A stretch of DNA of 64,000 nucleotides from Luxibacter massiliensis (GTDB lineage: Bacteria > Bacillota > Clostridia > Lachnospirales > Lachnospiraceae), in assembly GCF_900604355.1 (NCBI RefSeq), contig NZ_UWOE01000001.1, positions 3,348,001 to 3,412,000 of the forward strand, read 5' to 3'. Under the pieces are notes generated by a model that saw nothing but the letters and a program-made list of their open reading frames with translations, searched no databases and was not told the origin of the DNA. The translations under genes were made by a program, and so were the position numbers. Below, piece by piece: positions 50,939 to 59,596 of this stretch. Numbering within the stretch: position 1 is the first letter of the stretch; each line of letters begins with the position of its first letter.

Positions 50939-51451
50939 ATGAAATTTCAAAATAAATTATTAAAGGATCTGCAGAAAGAAACTTCTGATAAAAAAGAAAA
51001 TTTACGCCGTGATTGGGGAGAGGACTTCTATGAATGTATCCGGGATATTGCCGAACACCCGGTAGTACTACGTATGAAGCTTTACCCGCATCATGGCCGC
51101 ACCAACTGTTACCAGCACTGCCTCCATGTGGCATATTATAATTACGTCTGGAGCCGTTTTCTTCACTTGGATGCCCGTTCCGCAGCACGGGGGGGAATGC
51201 TGCACGATTTATTCTTATATGACTGGCATACACATGCGGCCAAAACCGGCGACCATTTTCATGGGATGACACATCCTAAGCGGGCCCTTCATAATGCAAG
51301 TAAATTCTTTAAATTAAACCAAATAGAAAAAGATATTATCCGTAATCACATGTGGCCAGTAACACTCTTTCATTTTCCGAAGACAAAACAAGGGTGGATA
51401 GCTACTCTTACTGATAAATATTGCGGTGCATTAGAAACAAGCATAAGATAA
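50939..51451 (+). CDS. HD-domain phosphohydrolase
   Basis: About 170 residues from ATG 50939 behind GAGGTG; a longer frame from 50909 has no ribosome site. HD metal ligands: His in CYQHCLHVAY, His-Asp in GGMLHDLFLYDWH, and His in IIRNHMWPVTLFHFPK with the Asp of ATLTDKYC. HD proteins hydrolyse nucleotides or second messengers; this short form has no partner domain. Monocistronic, ending at palindrome copy 3. Confidence 0.85.
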   Translation: MKFQNKLLKDLQKETSDKKENLRRDWGEDFYECIRDIAEHPVVLRMKLYPHHGRTNCYQHCLHVAYYNYVWSRFLHLDARSAARGGMLHDLFLYDWHTHAAKTGDHFHGMTHPKRALHNASKFFKLNQIEKDIIRNHMWPVTLFHFPKTKQGWIATLTDKYCGALETSIR

Positions 51452-51502
51452 AATGATAATTAGAATTAAAATAAATTGATAAACAATTCTGAAAATGGAG
51501 AG

Positions 51503-51544
51503 CAAAGGGGACAGTCCCTTTTGTAAAAGGGACTGTCCCCTTTG
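51503..51544. repeat. REP-like palindrome copy 3
   Basis: Two perfect 20-base arms, CAAAGGGGACAGTCCCTTTT and its complement, around GT. It lies between the convergent HD and transketolase genes. Confidence 0.9.
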
Positions 51545-51549
51545 AACAT

Positions 51550-52488
51550 TTAGCAAAATCCTTTTACTCTCTCGTAAATACTTTCTGCATCCAACCCATA
51601 CTTCTTCACCAACTCTGCTGCCGGTCCAGACTCTCCGTATGTGTCATTTATACCGATTTTCATTACTTTAGTCGGTGCCTGCTGTGCAAGTACATCACAT
51701 ACTGCGCTTCCCAAACCTCCGATAACAGAATGTTCCTCGACTGTAACGACCTTTCCCGTCTCTTTTGCGGAAGCTATAACAAGCTCCTCATCTAATGGCT
51801 TAATTGTATGAATATTAATAACTTTTGCCTCAATTCCATCTTTTGCCAGTTTATCTGCAGCCTCAAGGCAATTTGCTACTGGAAGTCCTGTGGCAATAAT
51901 TGCCACGTCCTTGCCTTCTCTAAGCACAACTCCTTTGCCCAATTCAAACCTATAATCTGGCTTATCATTGATTACCGGAACTGCCAGCCGCCCGAACCGC
52001 AAATATACAGGGCCTACGTGTTCATATGCTGCCTGTACGGCTGCTTTTGCTTCGATATCATCGGATGGATTAAGCACAACCATGCCCGGAATTGTCCTCA
52101 TCAAAGCAATGTCTTCATTACATTGGTGAGTGGCGCCATCTTCGCCCACAGAGATGCCCGCGTGGGTGGCACCTATTTTTACATTCAGTTTTGGGTACCC
52201 CACAGAATTTCTCACCTGCTCAAATGCCCGCCCTGCTGCAAACATTGCAAAAGAGCTCGCAAATGGTACTTTCCCGGCTGCCGCCAGTCCGGCTGCTACA
52301 CCTACCATATTGCACTCTGCAATACCACAGTCAATAAATCTTTCTGGGAATGCTTTTTTAAAAACTCCCGTCTTTGTAGCAGCTGCCAGGTCGGCATCCA
52401 GCACCACAATATCTTCATGTACCTTTCCCAATTCAGCTAAAGCATTGCCATAGCTTTCTCTTGTTGCGATTTTCTTTACTTCTGACAT
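51550..52488 (-). CDS. Transketolase, C-terminal subunit
   Basis: 312 residues: pyrimidine-binding domain (about 5-170) with ESYGNALAELGKVHEDIVVLDAD and GATHQCNEDIALMRTIPGM, then the transketolase C-terminal domain (about 185-305). The split of transketolase in two is common in clostridia. The start overlaps the N-subunit stop by 13 bases, so both chains are made together. Transfers two-carbon units in the pentose phosphate pathway. Confidence 0.95.
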   Translation of the reverse strand: MSEVKKIATRESYGNALAELGKVHEDIVVLDADLAAATKTGVFKKAFPERFIDCGIAECNMVGVAAGLAAAGKVPFASSFAMFAAGRAFEQVRNSVGYPKLNVKIGATHAGISVGEDGATHQCNEDIALMRTIPGMVVLNPSDDIEAKAAVQAAYEHVGPVYLRFGRLAVPVINDKPDYRFELGKGVVLREGKDVAIIATGLPVANCLEAADKLAKDGIEAKVINIHTIKPLDEELVIASAKETGKVVTVEEHSVIGGLGSAVCDVLAQQAPTKVMKIGINDTYGESGPAAELVKKYGLDAESIYERVKGFC

Positions 52489-53312
52489 AATGCTTCACCT
52501 GCTTTCTCTAAATCTGCCATTGCTGCTTCATACTGCTCATCATTTGGGGCCGCTCCATGCCAGGACGCCTGATTTTCCATAAAGGAAACGCCCTTCCCCT
52601 TAATCGTCTTCGCAATTATTGCAGTTGGCTGCCCCTTAACCGTCCTTGCCTCTTTAAAAGCAGAATCAATTTCATCAAAATCATTTCCATTTATATTAAT
52701 AACATGAAAATTAAATGCCTCGAACTTTTTATCAATCGGATATGGAGAATTAACTTCATCTATTGCTCCGTCTATCTGTAAATTATTATTGTCAACAATA
52801 AATACAAGATTATCCAGTTTTCTGTGGGCAGCCAGCATGGCAGCCTCCCAGACCTGCCCTTCCTGAATTTCTCCATCCCCAAGTAAGGTATAGACTCTGT
52901 AGCCATCTCCGGAAATCTGAGCTGAAATTGCCATCCCCACTGCGGCTGAAACACCCTGCCCAAGAGACCCTGATGACATATCTACACCAGGGATATGCTT
53001 CATATCGGGATGCCCCTGCAAATAAGACCCTGTATGACGCAAAGTTTTTAAGTCTTCAACTGGGAAATACCCCCTGTGTGCCAGAGCAGAATACAATCCC
53101 GGAGCCGTATGCCCTTTAGATAACACAAATCTGTCTCGATCCGCCTTCTTAGGATCTTTCGGGTCAATATTCATTTCTTGAAAATACAAATATGTATAAA
53201 TATCTGCTGCAGACAATGACCCTCCCGGATGTCCTGACTTTGCGCTATGAACGGCTGTCACGACTCCCTTGCGGACTTCGTTTGCAGTTTTCATTAATTC
53301 TAACTTATTCAT
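52476..53312 (-). CDS. Transketolase, N-terminal subunit
   Basis: About 278 residues from ATG 53312 with TAGGAGG; the longer frame to 53381 would read through palindrome copy 4. The thiamine diphosphate motif GDGEIQEGQVWEAAMLAAHRKLDN ends with DNNN near 150-180, and HSAKSGHPGGSLSAADIY holds the catalytic His. Forms the active transketolase with the next gene. Confidence 0.95.
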   Translation of the reverse strand: MNKLELMKTANEVRKGVVTAVHSAKSGHPGGSLSAADIYTYLYFQEMNIDPKDPKKADRDRFVLSKGHTAPGLYSALAHRGYFPVEDLKTLRHTGSYLQGHPDMKHIPGVDMSSGSLGQGVSAAVGMAISAQISGDGYRVYTLLGDGEIQEGQVWEAAMLAAHRKLDNLVFIVDNNNLQIDGAIDEVNSPYPIDKKFEAFNFHVININGNDFDEIDSAFKEARTVKGQPTAIIAKTIKGKGVSFMENQASWHGAAPNDEQYEAAMADLEKAGEALCQK

Positions 53313-53336
53313 TGGAATTCCTCCTAATTTGAATTT

Positions 53337-53378
53337 CAAAGGGGTCTGTCCCTTTTGCAAAAGGGACTGTCCCCTTTG
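53337..53378. repeat. REP-like palindrome copy 4, hybrid arms
   Basis: Left arm CAAAGGGGTCTGTCCCTTTT as in copy 1, right arm the complement of CAAAGGGGACAGTCCCTTTT as in copy 3. So the hairpin has a three-base mismatch (TCT opposite TCT). It sits between transketolase and transaldolase genes. Confidence 0.88.
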
Positions 53379-53402
53379 CACTCCATTGTCACGCTATTCT
53401 GA

Positions 53403-54056
53403 CTATTCTCCGAACACTGCCTTATAATCTGCCTGGAATTTAGCAATCCCAGCGTCTGTCAGTGGGTGATGTGTCATCTGCTCTATTACGCTATATGGTA
53501 CTGTTGCGATATCAGCGCCTGCAAGAGCGCAGTCTGTCACGTGGATCGGGTTACGCACACTTGCGGCAATGATTTCGGTCTCAATGCCGGCCACCTCAAA
53601 AATCTGTGCGATTTCTGCTATCAGGTCTGTCCCGCGTACAGATATATCATCCAAACGGCCCAAGAATGGGGATACGTATGTGGCGCCGGCCCTTGCTGCA
53701 AGAAGTGCCTGATTTGCCGTAAAGATTAGGGTTACGTTTGTTTTGATTCCTTCCGCTGTTAACGCCTTGCAGGCTTTTAACCCTTCTGTAGTCATAGGAA
53801 TTTTGACTACCATATTTTTATGTATTTTGGCAATTTCCTTTCCCTCTGCAATCATGCCCTCTGCATCTACTGTAGTAGCTTTCACTTCGCCGCTGATAGG
53901 GCCGTCAACAATAGAGGCAATTTCCGCTATAACTTCCTCGAAAACACGTCCCTCTTTCGCAATTAATGATGGGTTTGTGGTAACTCCACAGATAACGCCC
54001 ATGTCATTCGCTTTCTTGATATCTTCCACTTTTGCTGTGTCGATGAAAAATTTCAT
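53403..54056 (-). CDS. tal: Transaldolase / fructose-6-phosphate aldolase
   Basis: About 217 residues from ATG 54056, fixed by AAGGAGG; the frame to 54131 runs through the promoter. Schiff-base Lys in NMVVKIPMTTEG near 86 and Tyr in ATYVSPFLGRLDDI near 132-140 region. Length and start (MKFFIDTAKVEDIKKA) match the short bacterial Tal family. Neighbour to split transketolase, so pentose phosphate metabolism is likely. Distinct from the 20292 paralogue. Confidence 0.92.
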   Translation of the reverse strand: MKFFIDTAKVEDIKKANDMGVICGVTTNPSLIAKEGRVFEEVIAEIASIVDGPISGEVKATTVDAEGMIAEGKEIAKIHKNMVVKIPMTTEGLKACKALTAEGIKTNVTLIFTANQALLAARAGATYVSPFLGRLDDISVRGTDLIAEIAQIFEVAGIETEIIAASVRNPIHVTDCALAGADIATVPYSVIEQMTHHPLTDAGIAKFQADYKAVFGE

Positions 54057-54102
54057 TGTTCGTTCCTCCTTGAACTTAAATCCCTTGGTTTCTCTAGTAT
54101 TA

Positions 54103-54131
54103 ATTATAGCTAATGCGCCCAAACCGGTCAA
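54103..54131 (-). promoter_or_regulatory. Sigma-A promoter of the transaldolase-transketolase unit
   Basis: Minus-strand TTGACC at 54126-54131, 17-base spacer, TATAAT at 54103-54108. Predicted start near 54096, 40 bases before the gene. Confidence 0.8.
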
Positions 54132-54310
54132 TACTGCTCCATATTATTAATACGTTTCATCTATTAATAATTCAATTTTATTAGTAAAATATCCTCAAAT
54201 ATTTCTAAATTTAGATTCTATTTTTTTACCATTCCCATCGTTTTACACAGTCCATATATGCATCTTATATTTTCACATTCAAATTATTACTAATAATTTA
54301 AGCTACAGCA

Positions 54311-55411
54311 TTAATTTTTCTTTTTCCTGGTCTTTGGATAAGATGTAGTCCCCCTTGTGACAATCCTAGGTTCATACTCCACATGATAGATACTAACCGG
54401 CTCCATTTCCGAATACTGCCTGTTCCTGGTATGGATTTTTTTCATAATAATATCGCAGGCATCCCGGCCTTTATAAATTACAAAATGTTCAATTGTGGTC
54501 AGAGAAATTTTATGCATTCTTGCAAATAATGTATTATCACACCCCATCACTGACATGTCCCCCGGAACTCTATATTTTTCATCATGCAGAGCCTCCAAGA
54601 TACCGAATGCAATCATATCATTTAATCCCACAATTGCAGTCAGGCCCTGTTCCTCCGCCAACAATTCTTTAGTAAGGTCATACCCTATCCTGTATTCAGA
54701 ATCAATTCCAGGAATATCCTTATCAATCTCTTCATCCGCAGCCTTGATAATCACATTTTCGCCTAACCCTGCTTCCTGAAATTCCTTCAGAAACCCTTCA
54801 ACACGCTTAGACCTCTGCTTTTGCCTGACAGTCAAAGGGGGCGCAATATACGCAACATGCCTGTGCCCCAGATCCAGTAAATGCCTGGCCATTATCCTTC
54901 CCAGCTTTGAGTTATCCAGCTCCACAGCATCTACATCCAGCTTTTCATTCTGGTTATTTATGACTGCAAATGGGATTTTTTCCGAAAGTTCCTGCACCAC
55001 TGGCATAAAACAGTGGCTTGGATTGCATGTATAAATGACTCCCTGGGGATTCAGGGAAGGGATGATTTTCAAATAACGTTCCTCTAACTCCAGGTTTCTC
55101 TGTGTATTGCACACAAACAGGCCATATCCCTGTTCAGTCGCACGGGACTCAATCCCCTGCAGCAACATGACATAATAGGGATTTGTAAGGTTCGGGCAAA
55201 GAACAACTAAAAGTTTTTCCTTTTTATTCCCCCTGCTCCTCCTCTGTTTGGGAAGCTCATACCCTAACTCCGCCGCTGCATCTTCTACCTTTTTAATCAC
55301 ATCCCGTGAAAATGACACATTATACTTCTTATTAAGCACCATAGACACGGTTGCCTGGGATACCCCGGCCCTGCGCGCCACATCCGAGGATGTTACCTTC
55401 TTCTTATACAT
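54311..55411 (-). CDS. LacI family transcriptional regulator
   Basis: 366 residues. Helix-turn-helix with TSSDVARRAGVSQATVSMVLNKKYNVSFS at the start, a linker with many basic residues (KQRRSRGNKKEK), and a periplasmic-binding-like effector domain (about 65-335) with VVGLNDMIAFGIL and VMGCDNTLFARM. The C-terminus is Lys/Arg-rich. Regulates an unknown sugar gene set; the nearby transketolase/transaldolase operon is a candidate. Confidence 0.92.
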   Translation of the reverse strand: MYKKKVTSSDVARRAGVSQATVSMVLNKKYNVSFSRDVIKKVEDAAAELGYELPKQRRSRGNKKEKLLVVLCPNLTNPYYVMLLQGIESRATEQGYGLFVCNTQRNLELEERYLKIIPSLNPQGVIYTCNPSHCFMPVVQELSEKIPFAVINNQNEKLDVDAVELDNSKLGRIMARHLLDLGHRHVAYIAPPLTVRQKQRSKRVEGFLKEFQEAGLGENVIIKAADEEIDKDIPGIDSEYRIGYDLTKELLAEEQGLTAIVGLNDMIAFGILEALHDEKYRVPGDMSVMGCDNTLFARMHKISLTTIEHFVIYKGRDACDIIMKKIHTRNRQYSEMEPVSIYHVEYEPRIVTRGTTSYPKTRKKKN

Positions 55412-55535
55412 ATGCCACCTCGATACCCATTATTTAAAAACTCCCATGTACTTTCTGTCCTTGGGCAGCCCCTTCAGCACCCTGTCCTGCCTATATTTAT
55501 ACTGCCTTTACAAACTGGATCATTTATGTATTACA

Positions 55536-56132
55536 TTATAACTCCGTCCTGCCCTCCAGGGCCCGCAGAAGGGTCACTTCATCAATATACTCCAAATCTC
55601 CCCCTACCGGCACGCCGCTGGCAATCCTGCTCACCTTAATCCCGGCTGGTTTAATCAATTTACTGATATACATGGCAGTTGTCTCCCCTTCCAGGCTGGA
55701 GTTTGTTGCGATGATTACCTCATCCACATCACCCTGCAGCCGCTCCATCAGCTCCTTAAGCCGTATCTCCCCTGGCCCGATTCCCAACATGGGAGAGATG
55801 GCGCCGTGCAGTACATGGTATACTCCATAATACTTGCCTGTCTTTTCGTACGCTGCCAGATCCCGGGGAGTCTCCACAACCATAATTGTCTTCTGATCCC
55901 GGTCCGGATTGCTGCATATAGGGCACACTTCTCTGTCCGTCAATGTACAGCACTGTGTACAGTACCTGACATGATTCCGGGCATCCACCAAAGATTTGGC
56001 CAGTCCTTCCACCTGCTCCTTCGGCATATTAATAATATGGAATGCCAGCCTCTGGGCCGACTTGGCCCCTATTCCCGGAAGATGTGAAAATTCTTCTATC
56101 AGTCTGCTGATTTGATTACTATAATAGTCCAT
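55536..56132 (-). CDS. recR: Recombination mediator RecR
   Basis: 198 residues. Helix-hairpin-helix at FSHLPGIGAKSAQRLAFHI, C4 zinc finger CTQCCTLTDREVCPIC near 57-72, Toprim domain from IMVVETPRDLAAYEKTG, and the GLGxxG-poor end with GGDLEYIDEVTLLRALEGR. Acts with RecF/RecO in loading RecA. Together with dnaX and ybaB in the standard order. Confidence 0.97.
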   Translation of the reverse strand: MDYYSNQISRLIEEFSHLPGIGAKSAQRLAFHIINMPKEQVEGLAKSLVDARNHVRYCTQCCTLTDREVCPICSNPDRDQKTIMVVETPRDLAAYEKTGKYYGVYHVLHGAISPMLGIGPGEIRLKELMERLQGDVDEVIIATNSSLEGETTAMYISKLIKPAGIKVSRIASGVPVGGDLEYIDEVTLLRALEGRTEL

Positions 56133-56165
56133 TTAACTTCCACTCCTGTAATATCAATTGGGATT

Positions 56166-56209
56166 TCAAAAGGGACAGACCCCTTTGCAAAGGGGTCTGT
56201 CCCTTTTGA
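56166..56209. repeat. REP-like palindrome copy 5, inside-out
   Basis: Perfect 22-base arms beginning TCAAAAGGGACAGACCCC. Here the AAAAGGGACAG end is outside and the CCCCTTTG end inside, the reverse of copy 1. It sits between ybaB and recR, so it is carried within a housekeeping operon. Confidence 0.9.
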
Positions 56210-56227
56210 CCACCATTGTCAGAATAT

Positions 56228-56581
56228 TTAGAACATTCCCGGCATGCCGCCTCCAAGTCCGCCAGTCAGCTTCGACATCGCTGAGTTTGATACCTCATCC
56301 ACCTTCTTTAGCGCTTCATTTGTAGCCGCCACGATTAAATCCTCCAGCATCTCAATATCCTCGGGATCTACCACTTCTTCATCCAGCTTGACCTTCAGTA
56401 CTTCACGCTTGCCGGAAATAGTGACTTCTACTGCTCCGCCTCCCGCCGTGGCCGTAAATTCCTTTGTCTCAAGTTCTTTTGCCTGTTCTTCCATCTGACG
56501 CTGCATTTTCTGTGCCTGCTTCATCAGGTTTGCCATGTTTCCGGGCATACCGCCTCCGGGAAATCCTCCTCTTTTTGCCAT
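56228..56581 (-). CDS. ybaB: YbaB/EbfC nucleoid-associated protein
   Basis: 117 residues. Gly/Met-rich N-terminus (GGFPGGGMPGNMANLM), then the KQAQKMQRQMEEQAKELETKEFTATAGGGAVEVTISGKREV core of the family. A DNA-binding dimer. Three bases after the dnaX gene. Confidence 0.95.
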   Translation of the reverse strand: MAKRGGFPGGGMPGNMANLMKQAQKMQRQMEEQAKELETKEFTATAGGGAVEVTISGKREVLKVKLDEEVVDPEDIEMLEDLIVAATNEALKKVDEVSNSAMSKLTGGLGGGMPGMF

Positions 56582-56583
56582 AA

Positions 56584-58155
56584 CTAATCCTCCACTGTTA
56601 TTTCCATATTAATCTTTTTTTCAATATCTACAAATGTATCTTCAAAGCGGCGGCCTTCCTCTACATGGCGGACCTCCACTTCTACCCTCTTGCCGATTCT
56701 ATTCTCAATTAATTCTTCCAGCTCTCTGCGGTGCTCCTCTGAGCCAACCAGCTCTGCCTCCATGGCTTCTGGCATAACTATCATCAGCCTGTTCTCTCCA
56801 CCCAGGCTCAGCCTTGCCTTTTTCAGGTAAGTCTTAAGCAGGCCTGACGCCCCGTCTGCAATGGGCCTGAAATTTTTCACAACCTCCTGTACATCCTCCG
56901 GCACTGCGCTGGGAAGCTGCGGTTTCACCTGCACCTTTTTCCCGCCGCTGTCCTCTTCACTGGCTATATGGACTGCCCTCTCCTGAATTGCCGCGAAATC
57001 CGTATTCTCCAGCCTTTCTTCCACTGCACGGATACGGTCCAGCAGAGTATCATCCCGGGTCTCCATAGCCGGCGTACACAGTTTAATAAGGGCGACCTCC
57101 AGCAGCACCCTTTTCTGGGAAGCATACTTAAGCTGACCCGACAGCTCCGAAAAAATCCGTATATAGCGCAGCAGCATATCTGTTTCGATCATCCCGGACT
57201 CTTCTTTAAGCTGCATCATATTTTCGGTAGATACATCCAGAACATCCTCTATATTATCAGATGTCTTTACCAGAAGCAAGTTCCTCAGATACCAGGTAAT
57301 ATCTGTTGTTAGCTGAGTAAGCTCCCTCCCCTGCATCACAAGTTCTTCCACAATATCCAGCACCTTTGGCACATCCCGCTTAATAATACTGCGCAAAAGC
57401 TGGCTGAATACATCCGTATCAACAGCCCCAAGTACCTCCAGCACATGGTCATAAGTCAGCCTCTGCCCAAGGTAAAATGCAATGCACTGGTCAAGCAGGC
57501 TTAACGCGTCCCTCATGGACCCATCGCCAGCCTTAGCCACATATCTGATTGCCTTATCTTCAACTTCTACCTGCTCTGCATCCATCAATTCTTTTAAACG
57601 GCCTGATATAGTCTCAATACTGATCCTTTTAAAATCATAGTGCTGACACCGGGATAGAATGGTAATTGGTATCTTATGTACCTCAGTCGTGGCTAAAATA
57701 AAAATCACATACTCAGGGGGTTCCTCCAATGTCTTGAGGAGCGCATTGAAGGCACCTATGGAAAGCATATGTACCTCATCAATAATGTAGACCTTGTATT
57801 TCCCCTCTGTAGGCCGGTACGCGACCTCCTCCCGGATTTCTCTTATATTATCCACACCATTATTGGAAGCCGCATCAATTTCAATCACATTCATAGATGT
57901 TCCTGCCGCAATGGCCCTGCACATCTCGCACTCTCCGCAGGGACTCCCATCCACCGGGTTCTGGCAATTTACTGCTTTCGCAAATATTTTAGCCACCGTG
58001 GTCTTGCCAGTGCCCCGTGTTCCGCAGAACAAGTAGGCATGTCCGATGCGGTCTGCCTTAATCTGGTTCTGCAGGGTTGTAATTATATGGTCCTGCCCCT
58101 TTACATCCTTAAACGACACAGGGCGGAACTTTCTGTAAAGCGCCGTATACGACAT
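56584..58155 (-). CDS. dnaX: DNA polymerase III subunit gamma/tau
   Basis: 523 residues. Walker A GTRGTGKTT near 45-53, zinc module CQNPVDGSPCGECEMC, Walker B IIDEVHML, sensor motif ATTEVHKIPITILSRC. The clamp-loader AAA+ region covers about 1-370; the C-terminal part is variable. Start ATG has AGAGGTG. Confidence 0.97.
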   Translation of the reverse strand: MSYTALYRKFRPVSFKDVKGQDHIITTLQNQIKADRIGHAYLFCGTRGTGKTTVAKIFAKAVNCQNPVDGSPCGECEMCRAIAAGTSMNVIEIDAASNNGVDNIREIREEVAYRPTEGKYKVYIIDEVHMLSIGAFNALLKTLEEPPEYVIFILATTEVHKIPITILSRCQHYDFKRISIETISGRLKELMDAEQVEVEDKAIRYVAKAGDGSMRDALSLLDQCIAFYLGQRLTYDHVLEVLGAVDTDVFSQLLRSIIKRDVPKVLDIVEELVMQGRELTQLTTDITWYLRNLLLVKTSDNIEDVLDVSTENMMQLKEESGMIETDMLLRYIRIFSELSGQLKYASQKRVLLEVALIKLCTPAMETRDDTLLDRIRAVEERLENTDFAAIQERAVHIASEEDSGGKKVQVKPQLPSAVPEDVQEVVKNFRPIADGASGLLKTYLKKARLSLGGENRLMIVMPEAMEAELVGSEEHRRELEELIENRIGKRVEVEVRHVEEGRRFEDTFVDIEKKINMEITVED

Positions 58156-58250
58156 GAATCACACCTCTGTTCTAATTCTTTTTATTCTATACTATTCTTT
58201 AAATCCCCAGTACTGCTGCATATTCACATTCTGCCTGCTGTTACTGCCCG

Positions 58251-59336
58251 CTACTCAAGAACTTCATCTCCAAAGCTGATGCCTATCATCTTGGCCTGCC
58301 TGATCAGGCTGCATCCGGGATCTACTGTCTTAAGCTTCCCTGCCACATCCTGCAGAGGAACCTTGACTGTCTCTCCCTTTCTCATAGCAATCATATATCC
58401 ATAATCACCCTTTAAAATCAGCTCTGCCGCAGCCGCCCCCACTCTTGTAGAAAACACGCGGTCGTATGCACATGGGGATCCCCCTCTCTGCGTATGCCCG
58501 GGAACAGTAATACGGACTTCCTTGTCTGTTTTCTGCTGTATCTGCTCAGCCAGTTCATAAGCAATAGAAGGATATTTCCGCTTCGCCAGCTTTTCTTTAT
58601 ATTCTTTCTTCTTAAGTCCAGCGTCTTCCTTTGAGATGGCTCCCTCGGCAACAGCGAGTATGGTAAAAGCTTTGCCTGCCGCGGACCGCTTCTGGATCAT
58701 ATCTGTAATAATATCTATATCATAAGGGATCTCCGGCAAAAGGATAATATCCGCTCCCCCTGCTATCCCTGCATGGAGTGTAACATGCCCCACTTTATGC
58801 CCCATCACCTCTATAATAAATACCCGGCTGTGGGAAGTGGCTGTTGTATGGATCCTGTCGATGGTATCTGTAGCAATGTCTACAGCACTCTGGAATCCAA
58901 AAGTCATCTCTGTCCCCCACAGGTCATTGTCAATGGTCTTGGGCAGGGTCAGAATATTAAGTCCTTCTTCCCTGAGCATATTGGCAGTCTTATGGGTGCC
59001 GTTGCCCCCCAGAATCACAAGACAGTCTAAATTCAGCTTGTGATATGTATGCTTCATAGCTTCTACCTTGTCCAGGCCATCCTTGTCTGGTACCCTCATC
59101 AGCTTAAATGGCTGCCTTGATGTACCCAGGATCGTGCCTCCTCTAGTCAGTATCCCTGAAAAATCCTTGGATGTAAGCATATCGAAATTAGCATAAATCA
59201 GTCCTTTATACCCATCCTTAAATCCATATATCTCTACGTCACTGCGTTTGGAGCAAATTCCTTTAACAACACCACGCATAGCCGCATTCAGCGCCTGGCA
59301 GTCGCCGCCGCTTGTCAGCATTCCGATTCTCAACAT
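58251..59336 (-). CDS. pfkA: 6-phosphofructokinase
   Basis: 361 residues. Phosphate loop LTSGGDCQALNAAMRG, PFK signature near 170 (IEVMGHKVGHVTLHAGIAGGAD). At the nucleotide site it reads GGNGTHKTA and LPKTIDND, so it combines Gly at the ATP-type position 104 with Lys at the PPi-type position 124 (E. coli numbering), and Asn at 103. The mixed set is known in group III enzymes that use ATP, so ATP use is likelier but not certain. Confidence 0.93.
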   Translation of the reverse strand: MLRIGMLTSGGDCQALNAAMRGVVKGICSKRSDVEIYGFKDGYKGLIYANFDMLTSKDFSGILTRGGTILGTSRQPFKLMRVPDKDGLDKVEAMKHTYHKLNLDCLVILGGNGTHKTANMLREEGLNILTLPKTIDNDLWGTEMTFGFQSAVDIATDTIDRIHTTATSHSRVFIIEVMGHKVGHVTLHAGIAGGADIILLPEIPYDIDIITDMIQKRSAAGKAFTILAVAEGAISKEDAGLKKKEYKEKLAKRKYPSIAYELAEQIQQKTDKEVRITVPGHTQRGGSPCAYDRVFSTRVGAAAAELILKGDYGYMIAMRKGETVKVPLQDVAGKLKTVDPGCSLIRQAKMIGISFGDEVLE

Positions 59337-59373
59337 AAACCCAGTCCTCCTTTGAAATTTTCCATCCGGCGAA

Positions 59374-59410
59374 GGCAGATAGCCATCATCTGAATAGATA
59401 ACTATCTGCC
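59374..59410. promoter_or_regulatory. Leader hairpin before pfkA
   Basis: GGCAGATAG/CTATCTGCC, perfect 9 bp arms with a 19-base loop, about 40 bases upstream of pfkA. Either a 5' stability element or an operator. Confidence 0.5.
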
Positions 59411-59535
59411 ATCCATCGTCCTACTTATTGATTATACCCTATTTTTAAAAGTGTAACAAGAAAAATCAAATTTCCATATATACTCAGCGATATACAAAAA
59501 ACTTTGATTATAAATGGATTTTATACACAATAATA

Positions 59536-59564
59536 TTGTAAATTTTGGCGAATCATTGTACAAT
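59536..59564 (+). promoter_or_regulatory. Sigma-A promoter of glgCD
   Basis: TTGTAA at 59536-59541, 17-base spacer, TACAAT at 59559-59564. Start codon about 33 bases later. Confidence 0.65.
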
Positions 59565-59596
59565 ATGTACAAGCAATATGAAAGAGAGGACACACT

